Part shown: positions 28,281-36,996 of the stretch, piece after piece
Position numbering within the stretch: the first letter of the stretch is position 1
Layout: each line of letters starts with the position of its first letter
Source: Prolixibacter bellariivorans ATCC BAA-1284
GTDB lineage: Bacteria; Bacteroidota; Bacteroidia; Bacteroidales; Prolixibacteraceae
Length of the DNA stretch: 64,000 nt
Direction: 5' to 3'
NCBI RefSeq assembly: GCF_000621705.1
Contig: NZ_JHXO01000001.1
Location: 248,001 to 312,000 of the forward strand
Program-made: the position numbers and the translations under genes
Notes under the pieces: generated by a model
Databases searched by the model: none
What the model saw: the letters and a program-made list of their open reading frames with translations, nothing else
What the model was told of the DNA's origin: nothing

Positions 28281-28647
28281 CGTCGGGTTTGAGTTTGGGT
28301 GCCTCTTTCTTCACTTGTTCCTCCATCTCGTTGAGCTTGTTCAGCACCTGGTCGTAGATGACATCATATTGTTTTGGATGTTTGCCATAATAGAGAGCTG
28401 ATTTGGCAAACACATCCGGGTCGACATCGTGTTTTTTGCAAATGGAAAAATAGAGGTCGTTGGAAAAATTCTTAGTGGTTTGGTCGAGGCGAAACCGTTG
28501 ACCGTTGATGGCCTCGGAAAGATGCATATCAACCAGCAAATCCACCATCTGTTTTTGGGAAAGAATTCCTTCCGGAATCTTGTTGCTGTCGGAGCACGAA
28601 GCCAGTAGCCATAGTGCCGATATGAATATGAATATTTTTACCCGCAT
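28267..28647 (-). CDS. DUF4296 lipoprotein
   Basis: A 126-residue lipoprotein (lipobox LLASCSDS, Cys 18) with a helical domain, including MVDLLVDMHLSEAI and ICKKHDVDPDVFAKSALYYGKHP, typical of DUF4296, a family restricted to Bacteroidota with no known function. It is the first gene of the unit with the amidohydrolase and probably the radical SAM gene. Its promoter is well matched (28667-28698). Confidence 0.88.
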   Translation of the reverse strand: MRVKIFIFISALWLLASCSDSNKIPEGILSQKQMVDLLVDMHLSEAINGQRFRLDQTTKNFSNDLYFSICKKHDVDPDVFAKSALYYGKHPKQYDVIYDQVLNKLNEMEEQVKKEAPKLKPDDGKK

Positions 28648-28666
28648 GATTCTGTTTTAATGAGAC

Positions 28667-28698
28667 CAAAGATACTTACCCATTGCATGAAAGACAAA
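28667..28698 (-). promoter_or_regulatory. Promoter of the DUF4296-amidohydrolase unit
   Basis: On the minus strand TTTG (28698-28695), a 20-bp spacer and TATCTTTG (28674-28667) match the consensus exactly. The predicted start lies about 14 nt before the ATG. Confidence 0.75.
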
Positions 28699-28847
28699 TG
28701 TTAAAGTTGTTGAAAATTGGGGGATGCAACTCGCAAACGATCTATTTCGGGATGTGAAAGGCCATTTTTTATCCCTGAATTTGCTGTTTTATGTCATATT
28801 TTCCCCAAAGGATAACAAACGTCAGTCTTTACGATCGGCGAAAAATA

Positions 28848-29065
28848 TATTTTTGCTACTGGTTTAGAATACGATCAGTTAAAATATTGGGGTGGCAGTT
28901 GGCTGGAATTGTACCGGAATGATTAGGGGTGATGAAATGCCAGCCGGCGGAAAAAGAGAGTGTGAGCGACCGACATCGGATGGTTTGGATTTCCGGTTGT
29001 CCGTTGAAGGTCTGTAAATACGTGTGGAATAGCTGGAAAACGGTAGTCAGGCGGCTACCGTTTTT
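28848..29065 (+). ncRNA. Candidate structured RNA with intrinsic terminator
   Basis: A -7-like box TATTTTTG (28848-28855) opens a gene-free stretch ending in a strong terminator: AAACGGTAG / CTACCGTTT (29038-29063) with a run of eight T on the plus strand. Between them GGCTGG (28901-28906) pairs with CCAGCC (28940-28945), CGGAAA (28948-28953) with TTTCCG (28990-28995), and the latter encloses CCGACATCGG. No ORF explains this plus-strand terminator, because both flanking genes are on the minus strand. No -33 TTTG was found (TTTA only) and no known RNA class is recognised. Confidence 0.4.
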
Positions 29066-29066
29066 T

Positions 29067-29846
29067 TTATGATTGCTCGTCTTTTAGCTCCTGCTTTTTC
29101 AATGTTCGCATTTCGCGGTAAAGCGGCGACGCAAACACAAAGTCATTCAGCTTTTCATTGGATGTGTACAGAATTTCATTCTTGTTGCCTTCCCACCATT
29201 TTTCTCCATGAGAAATGAACAGAATGTTATCGCCAATTTCCATTACCGAGTTCATGTCGTGAGTATTGATAATAGTGGTGATATCCAGGTCCTGCGTAAT
29301 TTGATTAATCAGGTTGTCAATCAAAATGGAGGTCATCGGATCCAGTCCGGAGTTGGGTTCATCGCAGAAAAGGTATTTCGGATTCAATACAATGGCCCGG
29401 GCGATAGCTACACGCTTGCGCATCCCTCCTGAAATTTCAGCCGGATACAAATCATTGGCACCTTTGATATCGACTCGATCGAGACAAAATTTTACCCGAT
29501 CGACTTTTTCCTTATCTGTTTTTTTCGTGAACATGTCCAGTGGAAATCGCACATTTTCTTCTACTGTAAGTGAATCAAACAAGGCACCTCCCTGGAAAAC
29601 CATCCCGATATCCTGCCGTAGGCTTTTTCTCTTTTTATCTGACAAATGAGAAACATCTTCGCCGTTATACAGAATTTCACCCTCGTCAATATCGAGTAAT
29701 CCAACAATGGATTTTAGTAAGACAGTCTTTCCAGATCCACTCTGTCCGATAATCAGGTTAGTTTTCCCTTTTTCGAACTTGGTGGAAATATCTTTCAGAA
29801 TGGGACGACCTTCAAAGGATTTACATAGGCCTTTTATTTCAATCAT
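29067..29846 (-). CDS. mlaF: ABC transporter ATPase, MlaF type
   Basis: The cytoplasmic ATPase of an Mla/MCE phospholipid transport system acting between inner and outer membranes. Walker A GQSGSGKT (34-41), Q-loop VFQGG, signature ISGGMRKR, Walker B YLFCDEP and switch His in INTHDMNS are all present in 259 residues. Its start overlaps the stop of the mlaE permease gene by 4 bp. No mlaD (MCE) gene is next to it in this window; it must lie elsewhere or downstream beyond the terminator. Confidence 0.92.
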   Translation of the reverse strand: MIEIKGLCKSFEGRPILKDISTKFEKGKTNLIIGQSGSGKTVLLKSIVGLLDIDEGEILYNGEDVSHLSDKKRKSLRQDIGMVFQGGALFDSLTVEENVRFPLDMFTKKTDKEKVDRVKFCLDRVDIKGANDLYPAEISGGMRKRVAIARAIVLNPKYLFCDEPNSGLDPMTSILIDNLINQITQDLDITTIINTHDMNSVMEIGDNILFISHGEKWWEGNKNEILYTSNEKLNDFVFASPLYREMRTLKKQELKDEQS

Positions 29847-30583
29847 TTGAAGAAGATTTGCGTGAGAACTAAATCAAAAAACAGAATCAGAATGCTGGTC
29901 GTTACGACTGATTGCGTACTTACTTTACCTACTTCGAGTGCACCTCCGTCGACATAATAGCCCAGGTAGGCCGGTACCGAGGCAATCAAAAATCCGAATG
30001 CCAGTGTTTTCAATCCCGAAAAAGTAACATAATAAGGTACAAACGCGTAAGTGACCCCGTTCAGGTAGTCGGCTGTGGTAACAGCGCCCGACATCGGTCC
30101 GGCGATTAATCCTCCAATCAATCCGGTGGCAATACTTAAAACAAACAGCATCGGGCTGACAATTACAACAGCCAGAATTTTGGGAAGTATCAGAAATGAA
30201 GCTGAGTTGATTCCCATTATCTCCATCGAGTCAATTTGTTCCGTGATGCGCATACTGCCAATTTCAGTGGCAATGTTCGAACCTACTTTTCCTGCCAGCA
30301 TCAGGCTTAGAATGGTGGATGAAAATTCCAGAATCAAGGTATCACGGTTTCCTAAACCTATCAGATAAGAAGGCATAAACGGATTGGAGAGATTATAAGT
30401 TAACTGGAGCGTAATAATTCCTCCCATAAAAACCGATATAATAACCACAATGCCAATGGAATCGATCCCTAGTTTTTCGATCTCAACCAATAACTGACGC
30501 CAGTATATCTTATGGCGTTCCGGCCTGCAGAATACTCTCTTCATCAGCAAAATATACTGGCCCAGGTGGAAGAAGAATTTCAT
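29843..30583 (-). CDS. mlaE: MlaE-family lipid transport permease
   Basis: The inner membrane permease partner of the MlaF-like ATPase. It has about five hydrophobic segments and the MlaE core ELGPVL-like region replaced by LEFSSTILSLMLAGKVGSNI, followed by EIGSMRITEQIDSMEIMGI, the coupling region for the ATPase. The frame is open further upstream to an ATG at 30661, but the start at 30583 (MKFFFHLGQYILL) matches the family N-terminus; the extra 26 residues would be polar and atypical. Confidence 0.9.
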   Translation of the reverse strand: MKFFFHLGQYILLMKRVFCRPERHKIYWRQLLVEIEKLGIDSIGIVVIISVFMGGIITLQLTYNLSNPFMPSYLIGLGNRDTLILEFSSTILSLMLAGKVGSNIATEIGSMRITEQIDSMEIMGINSASFLILPKILAVVIVSPMLFVLSIATGLIGGLIAGPMSGAVTTADYLNGVTYAFVPYYVTFSGLKTLAFGFLIASVPAYLGYYVDGGALEVGKVSTQSVVTTSILILFFDLVLTQIFFK

Positions 30584-30883
30584 ATATCTTGTTTTTTCTA
30601 ATTCTAATGTTTCATCGCTTTTGCCAATCAGGTTTGAATGCAAAAAACATTTTACGCTCAAACCGAATCTTTGATGTAATGTTGCACAAATATGCGCGTT
30701 TCTTTGTTCTCGTTTTTAAATCAGTTCCATGGTCATCTATTTTCTTTACCGGAATTTAATCCGGGGCGTACGGGTAGAGTAGATTACCCGTATGATTATG
30801 AATCTAAAAGTACAAAATTATTAAGGAATGCTCTTATTTCTGCCTTTTCTTAGCCATTTGATCATCCTGAAGGATTTTGACCT

Positions 30884-30891
30884 TACCTTTG
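30884..30891 (+). promoter_or_regulatory. -7 element of manC
   Basis: TACCTTTG, an exact TAnnTTTG match, lies 36 bp before the start codon. A TTTG at 30857-30860 is 23 bp upstream, slightly longer than usual. Confidence 0.5.
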
Positions 30892-30927
30892 CAAAAATTT
30901 GGATAAATTTGATACAAAACCGTTCTC

Positions 30928-32016
30928 ATGGACAATTGTAATAATTACTGTGTTATTATGGCTGGCGGTATCGGAAGCCGATTCTGGCCACTTAGTACAC
31001 AGGACAGACCCAAACAATTCATTGACATTCTTGGAGTGGGAAAATCGTTGCTCCAGCTTACCTTCGATCGCTTTAACAAGATATTCCCGGCTGAAAATAT
31101 ATTGGTGGTAACCAGCGAACGCTATCGCGAAATGGTATTGGAACAGTTACCTCAACTGACTTCCGACCAGGTGTTGTGCGAACCGCTGAGAAGAAATACG
31201 GCACCGTGTGTGGCTTACGCTACGCATAAAATTATCAATCGCTGCAAAGATGCCAATATTGTGGTCGCTCCATCTGATCACCTGATCCTGAAAGAGGATA
31301 TTTTCCTGGAAGAAATTCGAAAAGGAATGGAGTTTACCGAGAAGAATAAGGTTCTTCTTACCCTCGGAATTAAACCAAGCAGACCGGAGACGGGATATGG
31401 TTATATCCAGGTAGCTGATAATTGCGAAATGGATGATTACGATAATCTGTATCATGTAAAAACATTTACTGAAAAGCCGGATCGTAAAATGGCTCAGCTG
31501 TTTATGGATACAGGTGAATTCTTCTGGAATTCCGGCATATTTATTTGGTCGGTTCAGGCTATTCACGAAGCGTTGGCGAAGTATCTTCCTGATGTCAATA
31601 CCATTTTTGAAAAGGGATACAAATACTACCATACGGAGGACGAGATTCACTTTATCAACAAAGCCTATTCGGAGTGTCCTAATATTTCCATCGATTACGG
31701 AATAATGGAAAAGGCTGATAATGTTTACGTGCTTTGCTCCGACTTTGGTTGGTCTGACCTGGGAACCTGGGGATCGCTTCACGAAAATCACCGCGTTGAT
31801 GAGAATCAGAATGCGGTGTGGGGAAACAAGGTTCTTCTGTATGAAACCAGAAACAGCATCATCAACATGCAAGAAGGAAAAACAGCGGTGGTACAAGGAC
31901 TTGATGGATATATTGTGGTGGAAACAGATAATACCCTGTTGATTTGCAAAAAAGATGACGAGCAGCAAATCCGTCAGTTTGTTGCAGATGTGAATCTGGC
32001 AGAAGAGAAAAAATAA
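30928..32016 (+). CDS. manC: Mannose-1-phosphate guanylyltransferase
   Basis: Makes GDP-mannose from mannose 1-phosphate and GTP for capsule, O-antigen or glycoprotein sugars. The nucleotide-binding signature MAGGIGSRFWP (11-21) followed by RPKQF, the FTEKPD motif near 178 and FWNSGIFIW near 199 are typical. At 362 residues it is the short form without the C-terminal mannose-6-phosphate isomerase cupin of the bifunctional enzymes. It is a single gene with its own promoter. Confidence 0.93.
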   Translation: MDNCNNYCVIMAGGIGSRFWPLSTQDRPKQFIDILGVGKSLLQLTFDRFNKIFPAENILVVTSERYREMVLEQLPQLTSDQVLCEPLRRNTAPCVAYATHKIINRCKDANIVVAPSDHLILKEDIFLEEIRKGMEFTEKNKVLLTLGIKPSRPETGYGYIQVADNCEMDDYDNLYHVKTFTEKPDRKMAQLFMDTGEFFWNSGIFIWSVQAIHEALAKYLPDVNTIFEKGYKYYHTEDEIHFINKAYSECPNISIDYGIMEKADNVYVLCSDFGWSDLGTWGSLHENHRVDENQNAVWGNKVLLYETRNSIINMQEGKTAVVQGLDGYIVVETDNTLLICKKDDEQQIRQFVADVNLAEEKK

Positions 32017-32128
32017 CACGTAGGAAAAACGACATAAGCACAGGCTTCCAAAAACGGAGGCCTTTGTTGTTTTGTCTGTCACCTGATATAACTGATCTTT
32101 TATACCTTAGGCAACAAATTCGAAAATT

Positions 32129-32956
32129 ATGCAACGAAAAATCCATTTCTTCCTGGCTTTGACCATATTGTTTCTAACGTCCTGTTCTCATTCCGGAAAA
32201 ACGGAAAAACAAAAAGGACCGGTTGTGCTTGTCAAAACGGAATACGGCGATATGAAAGTGCTGTTGTACAACGAAACGCCGCAACACCGCGATAATTTCC
32301 TGAAACTGGTGAAGCAGGGATTCTATAACGGATTGCTTTTTCATCGTGTCATACCTGAGTTTATGATTCAGGGCGGCGATCCGCAGTCGCGCGATGCAGA
32401 ACCAGGACAGATGTTGGGAAATGGAGGTCCGGGTTATACGCTTCCTGCCGAATTCAGACCCGATTTGATTCATAAGAGAGGAGCATTGGCAGCCGCGCGA
32501 TTAGGCGATCAGGCCAATCCGGAGAAACGCTCGTCCGGTTCGCAGTTTTATATTGTCGAAGGGAAAGTTTTTACTCCCCAGGCACTCGATTCGCTCGAAA
32601 CAATGCGAACTCAACGGGAAGCGCAGGATATTTATCATCAGATGTTTATGAAAAAGGCCGATTCGGTGAGAATATTACAGGAGCAGGGAAAGCAAATTGA
32701 GTACGCCGATATGCTCGATCGGTTGGAAAAACAGGCTCAGGACAGTGCTGCTTTGCATCCTTTTCATTTTACTAAACAGCAACGGGAAACCTATACAACT
32801 ATTGGCGGAGTTCCTCACCTCGATGGCAATTACACGGTGTTTGGCGAGGTAATTGAAGGATTGAATGTCATTGATTCCATCGCTCATGTAAAGACGGATG
32901 ATCACGACAGGCCATTGCAGGACGTGAAGATGAGTATGAAGATATTGAAGGATTAG
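32129..32956 (+). CDS. Cyclophilin-type peptidyl-prolyl isomerase lipoprotein
   Basis: A lipid-anchored periplasmic or outer membrane prolyl isomerase of 275 residues (lipobox FLTSCSHS). The cyclophilin core is intact: FHRVIPEFMIQGGDP (catalytic Arg in FHRVI, about 72-74), SSGSQFYIVEG and, at the end, LDGNYTVFGEVIEGLNVID. Between SQFYIVEG and the last strands is an inserted helical segment of about 70 residues, rich in Lys, Glu and Gln, absent from short bacterial cyclophilins. It is the first of three neighbouring cyclophilin genes. Confidence 0.92.
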   Translation: MQRKIHFFLALTILFLTSCSHSGKTEKQKGPVVLVKTEYGDMKVLLYNETPQHRDNFLKLVKQGFYNGLLFHRVIPEFMIQGGDPQSRDAEPGQMLGNGGPGYTLPAEFRPDLIHKRGALAAARLGDQANPEKRSSGSQFYIVEGKVFTPQALDSLETMRTQREAQDIYHQMFMKKADSVRILQEQGKQIEYADMLDRLEKQAQDSAALHPFHFTKQQRETYTTIGGVPHLDGNYTVFGEVIEGLNVIDSIAHVKTDDHDRPLQDVKMSMKILKD

Positions 32957-33076
32957 AAATCGTTCTGTGCGGTTACATAAGCGGCGACGGGATAATCCAT
33001 TCTCAATGAAATGCCATTTGCCTGTTTATTCAATTTTCATTTTATTCATGGAAAACATTCAAAAACAGACCGGATT

Positions 33077-33892
33077 GTGAAGAAGATCGTTTTCTTATTG
33101 GTTTTACTTTTTGCAGTAGTAGGGGCTAGAGCTCAGAAGCTGGAACATATTGTCGTTATCTCGACTAATCTCGGCGATATGAAGTGTAAGTTGTACAATG
33201 ATACGCCCAAACACCGCGATAAATTTCTACAAGAAGTAAAAAAGGGATACTACAACGGAACTTTATTTTATCGGGTCATCCGCAATTTCCTGATTCAGGG
33301 TGGAGCTGCCGATTCCCGAAATGCTCCTCCGGGAAAACGTATTGGTTATGGCAATCCGGCTTTCACGGTTGATGATGAAATCCGTCCGAACCATTTTCAT
33401 AAAAAAGGAGCTTTGTGTGCTCCCCGCCAACCTGATGATGTGAATCCGTTCAAACAATCCGATATCTCGCAGTTTTACATTGTGGAAGGACGTGTTTATC
33501 GCCCCGGGGAGCTGGATACAATGGAGTTGGCGAACAATGTCCCGATTAAGAAACAGATCATTAGCCAGATTTTGACTCCTGAAGTTAAAGCTAAGCTGGC
33601 AAAGCTGAAGAAAGAGAAAAAGGTGACGGAATTTAGGGCACTTGCTAATCCGTTAAAGCAACAAATCGAAACGGAATACGCTTTGAATCCTCACGTTTTG
33701 AAGTTTTCGAAAGCGCAACGAAAAGCCTACACAACGGTTGGAGGTTATCCGGAGCTGGATGGTAAGTACACGGTTTTTGGCGAAGTGATTGACGGTTTTA
33801 ATGTGATTGACAAGATTGCATCACTAAAGACCGATAAAAATGATCGGCCCCTGAAGGATGTGAAAATATTAAACATTAAAGTGATCAGGTAA
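33077..33892 (+). CDS. Periplasmic cyclophilin-type peptidyl-prolyl isomerase
   Basis: Second cyclophilin of the cluster. The likely start is the GTG at 33077, which gives a clean signal peptide (VKKIVFLLVLLFAVVGARAQ); the frame is open to an ATG at 33011, but that adds 22 residues that do not look like an export signal. The core shows FYRVIRNFLIQGG, SQFYIVEG and LDGKYTVFGEVIDGFNVID. The same kind of helical insert as in the first cyclophilin is present. In FYRVI the first position is Tyr instead of His, while the catalytic Arg is kept. The next gene starts immediately after its stop (TAAATG). Confidence 0.88.
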   Translation: MKKIVFLLVLLFAVVGARAQKLEHIVVISTNLGDMKCKLYNDTPKHRDKFLQEVKKGYYNGTLFYRVIRNFLIQGGAADSRNAPPGKRIGYGNPAFTVDDEIRPNHFHKKGALCAPRQPDDVNPFKQSDISQFYIVEGRVYRPGELDTMELANNVPIKKQIISQILTPEVKAKLAKLKKEKKVTEFRALANPLKQQIETEYALNPHVLKFSKAQRKAYTTVGGYPELDGKYTVFGEVIDGFNVIDKIASLKTDKNDRPLKDVKILNIKVIR

Positions 33893-35227
33893 ATGGTACG
33901 GATGAGACAATTTCTGATTCTTACGTTAGCCTTGGTATTGGCTTCCTGCGGAGGTTCCGGGAAACAGGGAAATACTTCGGGAAAAAATAAGAATACGACG
34001 GAGAAGAAAGCACCGGAGAAAGTCTCGTTCGGAAGTTTGTTGCCATCCATTTTTTCAGTGACTACGTACGACGGAAAGCGTCGACTGGAACAGGGTATGG
34101 GATTCTTTCTAAACGATAGCGTTGCCGTAAGTCCATATTCTCTTTTCGGAAATTCGAATCGTGCAGAAGTACAACCCTTGGATGGAAATGCAACTTACGA
34201 GGTTGCCGGATTTCTGGCGGTTGACCGGATCAACGATTTGGTTCTGTTGAAAATAAAGAATCTGCATCGGCCCGGCCTGAAATTATATACCGGTCACGTT
34301 CCCCGGGGAGCGCTGACCTATGTTGTTAGCCCCATACGGGGAAAAACGGTTCCGATTGGTAAAGGGAAAATGCTCGAGAAATCAACGATTCAGGGGAACA
34401 ATGTTTTTCGGATTTCTAACATTATTTACAGCTCAACCAATGGGCGACCGGTCTTTTTGAATAACAGGAAAGTCCTGGGAGTTGGAAAAATGTATTCAGC
34501 GGGTATCGATCAGGATTACGTGGCTGTCCCGGCAGAGGTTGTTGCCAAATTACTGGAAAAGCAAAATGAGCCACTGAAACCGCTTTCACGACTTGGTGGA
34601 AAAGTACCTCCGGAAGTGAGTGCCGCCAATGCTAAAATTAAAGGCGTGCTGGTGGAAACTGATTACGGAAATATCACCATCAGGCTCTTTAATAATATGC
34701 CGCTTTACCGCGACAATTTCCTGAAACTGGTTCGCGAACACTATTACGACTCGTTGCTGTGGCATCGGGTTATTGCCAAATTTGTCATTCAGACCGGTGC
34801 GGCTGATACACGGCATGCCGAGCCTGATGATATGGTGGGCTGGAAAGGGCCTGGTTACACGCTTCCGGCTAATATCAATCCGAAGTATTTTCACCGCCGT
34901 GGAATGGTCGGAGTTCCCCGTCTTCCCGACAGGCAAAACCGATTCAAACGTTCGGACGGAAGCCAGTTTTATATTGTAGTGGGACGAACTTATTCCGATA
35001 AGGAGCTGGACGATATCGAAAAGGAAAATCACATCAAATTTTCACCCGAACAGCGCCATGTGTATAAAACGATCGGTGGTGCACCGACACTTGATGGCGA
35101 ATATACCATCTTCGGTGAAGTGACTTCGGGAATGAATGTGGCAGACAAAATTGATACCGTGAGCGTGAACAAATATTACCGGCCCTTGCGTGACATCCGT
35201 GTGAAGCGCATCCGTATTCTGAAGTAA
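33893..35227 (+). CDS. Lipoprotein with degenerate HtrA-like protease domain fused to a cyclophilin
   Basis: A 444-residue lipoprotein (lipobox VLASCGGS). Residues about 45-215 follow the pattern of a trypsin/HtrA fold: GMGFFLNDSVAVSPYSLFG resembles the strand carrying the catalytic His, NDLVLLKI resembles the DLAVLKI strand with the Asp, and SSTNGRPVF.NRKVLGVG resembles GNSGGPLF.G.VIGI. The His position reads Tyr and the Ser position Asn, so the protease is probably inactive. Residues 235-444 are a complete cyclophilin (WHRVIAKFVIQTGAAD, GSQFYIVVG, YTIFGEV). It starts directly at the stop of the preceding cyclophilin, and its stop abuts the ispD stop on the other strand. A folding or scaffold role at the envelope is inferred. 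Confidence 0.8.
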   Translation: MVRMRQFLILTLALVLASCGGSGKQGNTSGKNKNTTEKKAPEKVSFGSLLPSIFSVTTYDGKRRLEQGMGFFLNDSVAVSPYSLFGNSNRAEVQPLDGNATYEVAGFLAVDRINDLVLLKIKNLHRPGLKLYTGHVPRGALTYVVSPIRGKTVPIGKGKMLEKSTIQGNNVFRISNIIYSSTNGRPVFLNNRKVLGVGKMYSAGIDQDYVAVPAEVVAKLLEKQNEPLKPLSRLGGKVPPEVSAANAKIKGVLVETDYGNITIRLFNNMPLYRDNFLKLVREHYYDSLLWHRVIAKFVIQTGAADTRHAEPDDMVGWKGPGYTLPANINPKYFHRRGMVGVPRLPDRQNRFKRSDGSQFYIVVGRTYSDKELDDIEKENHIKFSPEQRHVYKTIGGAPTLDGEYTIFGEVTSGMNVADKIDTVSVNKYYRPLRDIRVKRIRILK

Positions 35228-35929
35228 TTATTTTCTTCCCGGTCGGGAAAGAAAAAACTCGGCAATCCTCAAGTCTACGGGATGGGTGATTTTGATGTTT
35301 TCGCGGTTTCCTTCCACAAGTTTAACCCGAAAACCGGCACTTTCAACAACCGATGCATCATCCGTAAATAAGGCATTGAAATCCTGTTCGTAGGCTTTCA
35401 ACAAAGTTGAGGTGCGGAAAATTTGCGGCGTTTGCACTGAATAGTAACGACTACGGTCCACCGGGGCAGATTCCTCCATGTTTCCTTCGCGCAACGATTC
35501 GATGACCGGCAGCACGGGAATGGCAGCACCTTGTTTTTGTGCAATCGAGAAACAATTCTCGATGGTTGTTTGGCTCACCAATGGTCGGACACCGTCGTGA
35601 ATGGCAACCAAATCGCAGACACTCAAGGCAGACAAACCATTTTTTACCGAATGAAACCGGGTGTCTCCGCCAGCTACTACTTGATGACGAATGACGAAAT
35701 CATGATTCAGGCATAATTGTTCCCAGAAGGGAATCTGGTCAGCAGGTAACACAACAATCAAATCTATGGTGGAATCAAACCGGTTGAAGGCTTCCAACGT
35801 GTACATCAGGACCGGCTTTCCCAATAATTCCAGGAACTGCTTCGGTCGGTCACTTTTCATCCGTGAGCCGCTGCCTCCGGCAACAATAATAACGGAGCGT
35901 TGAGTGGAATGAAAGTCGGTTTTATTCAT
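35228..35929 (-). CDS. ispD: 2-C-methyl-D-erythritol 4-phosphate cytidylyltransferase
   Basis: Third enzyme of the MEP isoprenoid pathway, making CDP-methylerythritol; ispG of the same pathway is at 58.1 kb. The N-terminal nucleotide-binding motif AGGSGSRMKSDRPKQF (17-32), LVAIHDGVRPLVS (about 108-120) and VQTPQIF (about 155) match the family in 233 residues. A minus-strand -7 box, TAAATTTG, lies at 35968-35961. The gene is transcribed toward the cyclophilin cluster with no base between the stop codons. Confidence 0.93.
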   Translation of the reverse strand: MNKTDFHSTQRSVIIVAGGSGSRMKSDRPKQFLELLGKPVLMYTLEAFNRFDSTIDLIVVLPADQIPFWEQLCLNHDFVIRHQVVAGGDTRFHSVKNGLSALSVCDLVAIHDGVRPLVSQTTIENCFSIAQKQGAAIPVLPVIESLREGNMEESAPVDRSRYYSVQTPQIFRTSTLLKAYEQDFNALFTDDASVVESAGFRVKLVEGNRENIKITHPVDLRIAEFFLSRPGRK

Positions 35930-36002
35930 GACGATTCAGGTCTGATTTCGGTTTTGCATACAAATTTAGTCTTCCCTTTACAAACCTTACGGTGATTTCG
36001 AA

Positions 36003-36010
36003 TAAATTTG
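36003..36010 (+). promoter_or_regulatory. -7 element of the DUF2461 gene
   Basis: TAAATTTG matches the consensus and lies 26 bp before the start codon; the upstream partner is only TTTA at 35977-35980. Confidence 0.4.
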
Positions 36011-36035
36011 ATGAAACAGCTTAAGTGATTTTACC

Positions 36036-36701
36036 ATGAAAGATATTCTTGATTTTCTGGCCGATTTGGAAAAGAACAATAACCGCGAATGGTTTGTGCA
36101 AAACCGGAACCGTTATGAAGAAACACGGAAAAAATTTTTAGTGTTTACAGAGCTTTTGAATAACGAAATCAGGACGTTTGATCCGGAAGTTCCGATGCTC
36201 GCTCCAAAAGATTGCATGTTCCGGATTTTTCGGGATGTCCGTTTTTCAAATGACAAGCGCCCTTACAAAACAAATTACGGAAGTTTCATCTCTCGTGGTG
36301 GCCGAAAATCGGGATATGCCGGATATTACCTGCACCTGCAGCCCGGAAGTTCATTCCTCGGCGGGGGTGTTTATATGCCACCGTCCGACCGGCTGAAAGC
36401 CATCCGGCAGGAAATCTACCTCGATCCGGAGGGATTTATGGCCATAAAAGACGATCCGGAATTTCAGAAACATCTGCCCGACGAATATGATGACAAGTTG
36501 AAAACCGCTCCCCGCGATTTTCCGAAGGATTGGGAATACATCCACCTGTTGCGGAATAAATCGTATGCCTATGGCCGGAATCTGACCGAAGAGGAAATTC
36601 TTTCTCCTTCCTTCATGGAAAATATCCTGGAAACCTTTAAGGTGCTTTTGCGAATGAATCATTTTTTGAACCAGGCCATCGACGATCATCTGAAATCCTG
36701 A
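36036..36701 (+). CDS. DUF2461 family protein
   Basis: A 221-residue cytoplasmic protein of the DUF2461/TIGR02453 family, common in Bacteroidota and other bacteria and of unknown function. Characteristic stretches are FLADLEKNNNREWFVQNRNR (8-27), CMFRIFRDVRFSNDKRPYKT (about 63-82) and YYLHLQPG. No operon partner is evident. Confidence 0.9.
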   Translation: MKDILDFLADLEKNNNREWFVQNRNRYEETRKKFLVFTELLNNEIRTFDPEVPMLAPKDCMFRIFRDVRFSNDKRPYKTNYGSFISRGGRKSGYAGYYLHLQPGSSFLGGGVYMPPSDRLKAIRQEIYLDPEGFMAIKDDPEFQKHLPDEYDDKLKTAPRDFPKDWEYIHLLRNKSYAYGRNLTEEEILSPSFMENILETFKVLLRMNHFLNQAIDDHLKS

Positions 36702-36878
36702 ATTCCGCTCTATTTTTTCGCTCCATCAGTAAAATCGGGAGAAGCAAAAAGGTACTGAAATGTAGATTTATTACAAACTATCGTTCTGATTTACTATTCT
36801 GTAAGTCAATTTGTAAATATTGTTAATTTCGTGACGGATTTGTTAATATTTTTTAAAATCGTCGCAGGGATATTTCAT

Positions 36879-36886
36879 TAGTTTTG
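36879..36886 (+). promoter_or_regulatory. -7 element of the porin-permease operon
   Basis: TAGTTTTG, an exact TAnnTTTG match, predicts a start near 36893 and a leader of about 100 nt. I looked for a purine riboswitch in this leader and saw none of its conserved junction sequences. Confidence 0.45.
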
Positions 36887-36996
36887 CAACGATTTCCGTA
36901 ATAAACTCTCATTTCATGAAGCAAATCATCAATATGGTATAGCAGATTCAGATTGATGGTAAGTGACATGTGACAACAAAAACAAACTACTATCAC

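Noticed and set aside
31147-32082. Minus-strand ORF of 311 codons opposite manC
   Set aside because: The opposite frame is a clear ManC with all motifs; the antisense product resembles no family.
36702-36996. Purine riboswitch ahead of the porin-permease operon
   Set aside because: The conserved junction and loop sequences of the purine aptamer are not present in the leader.
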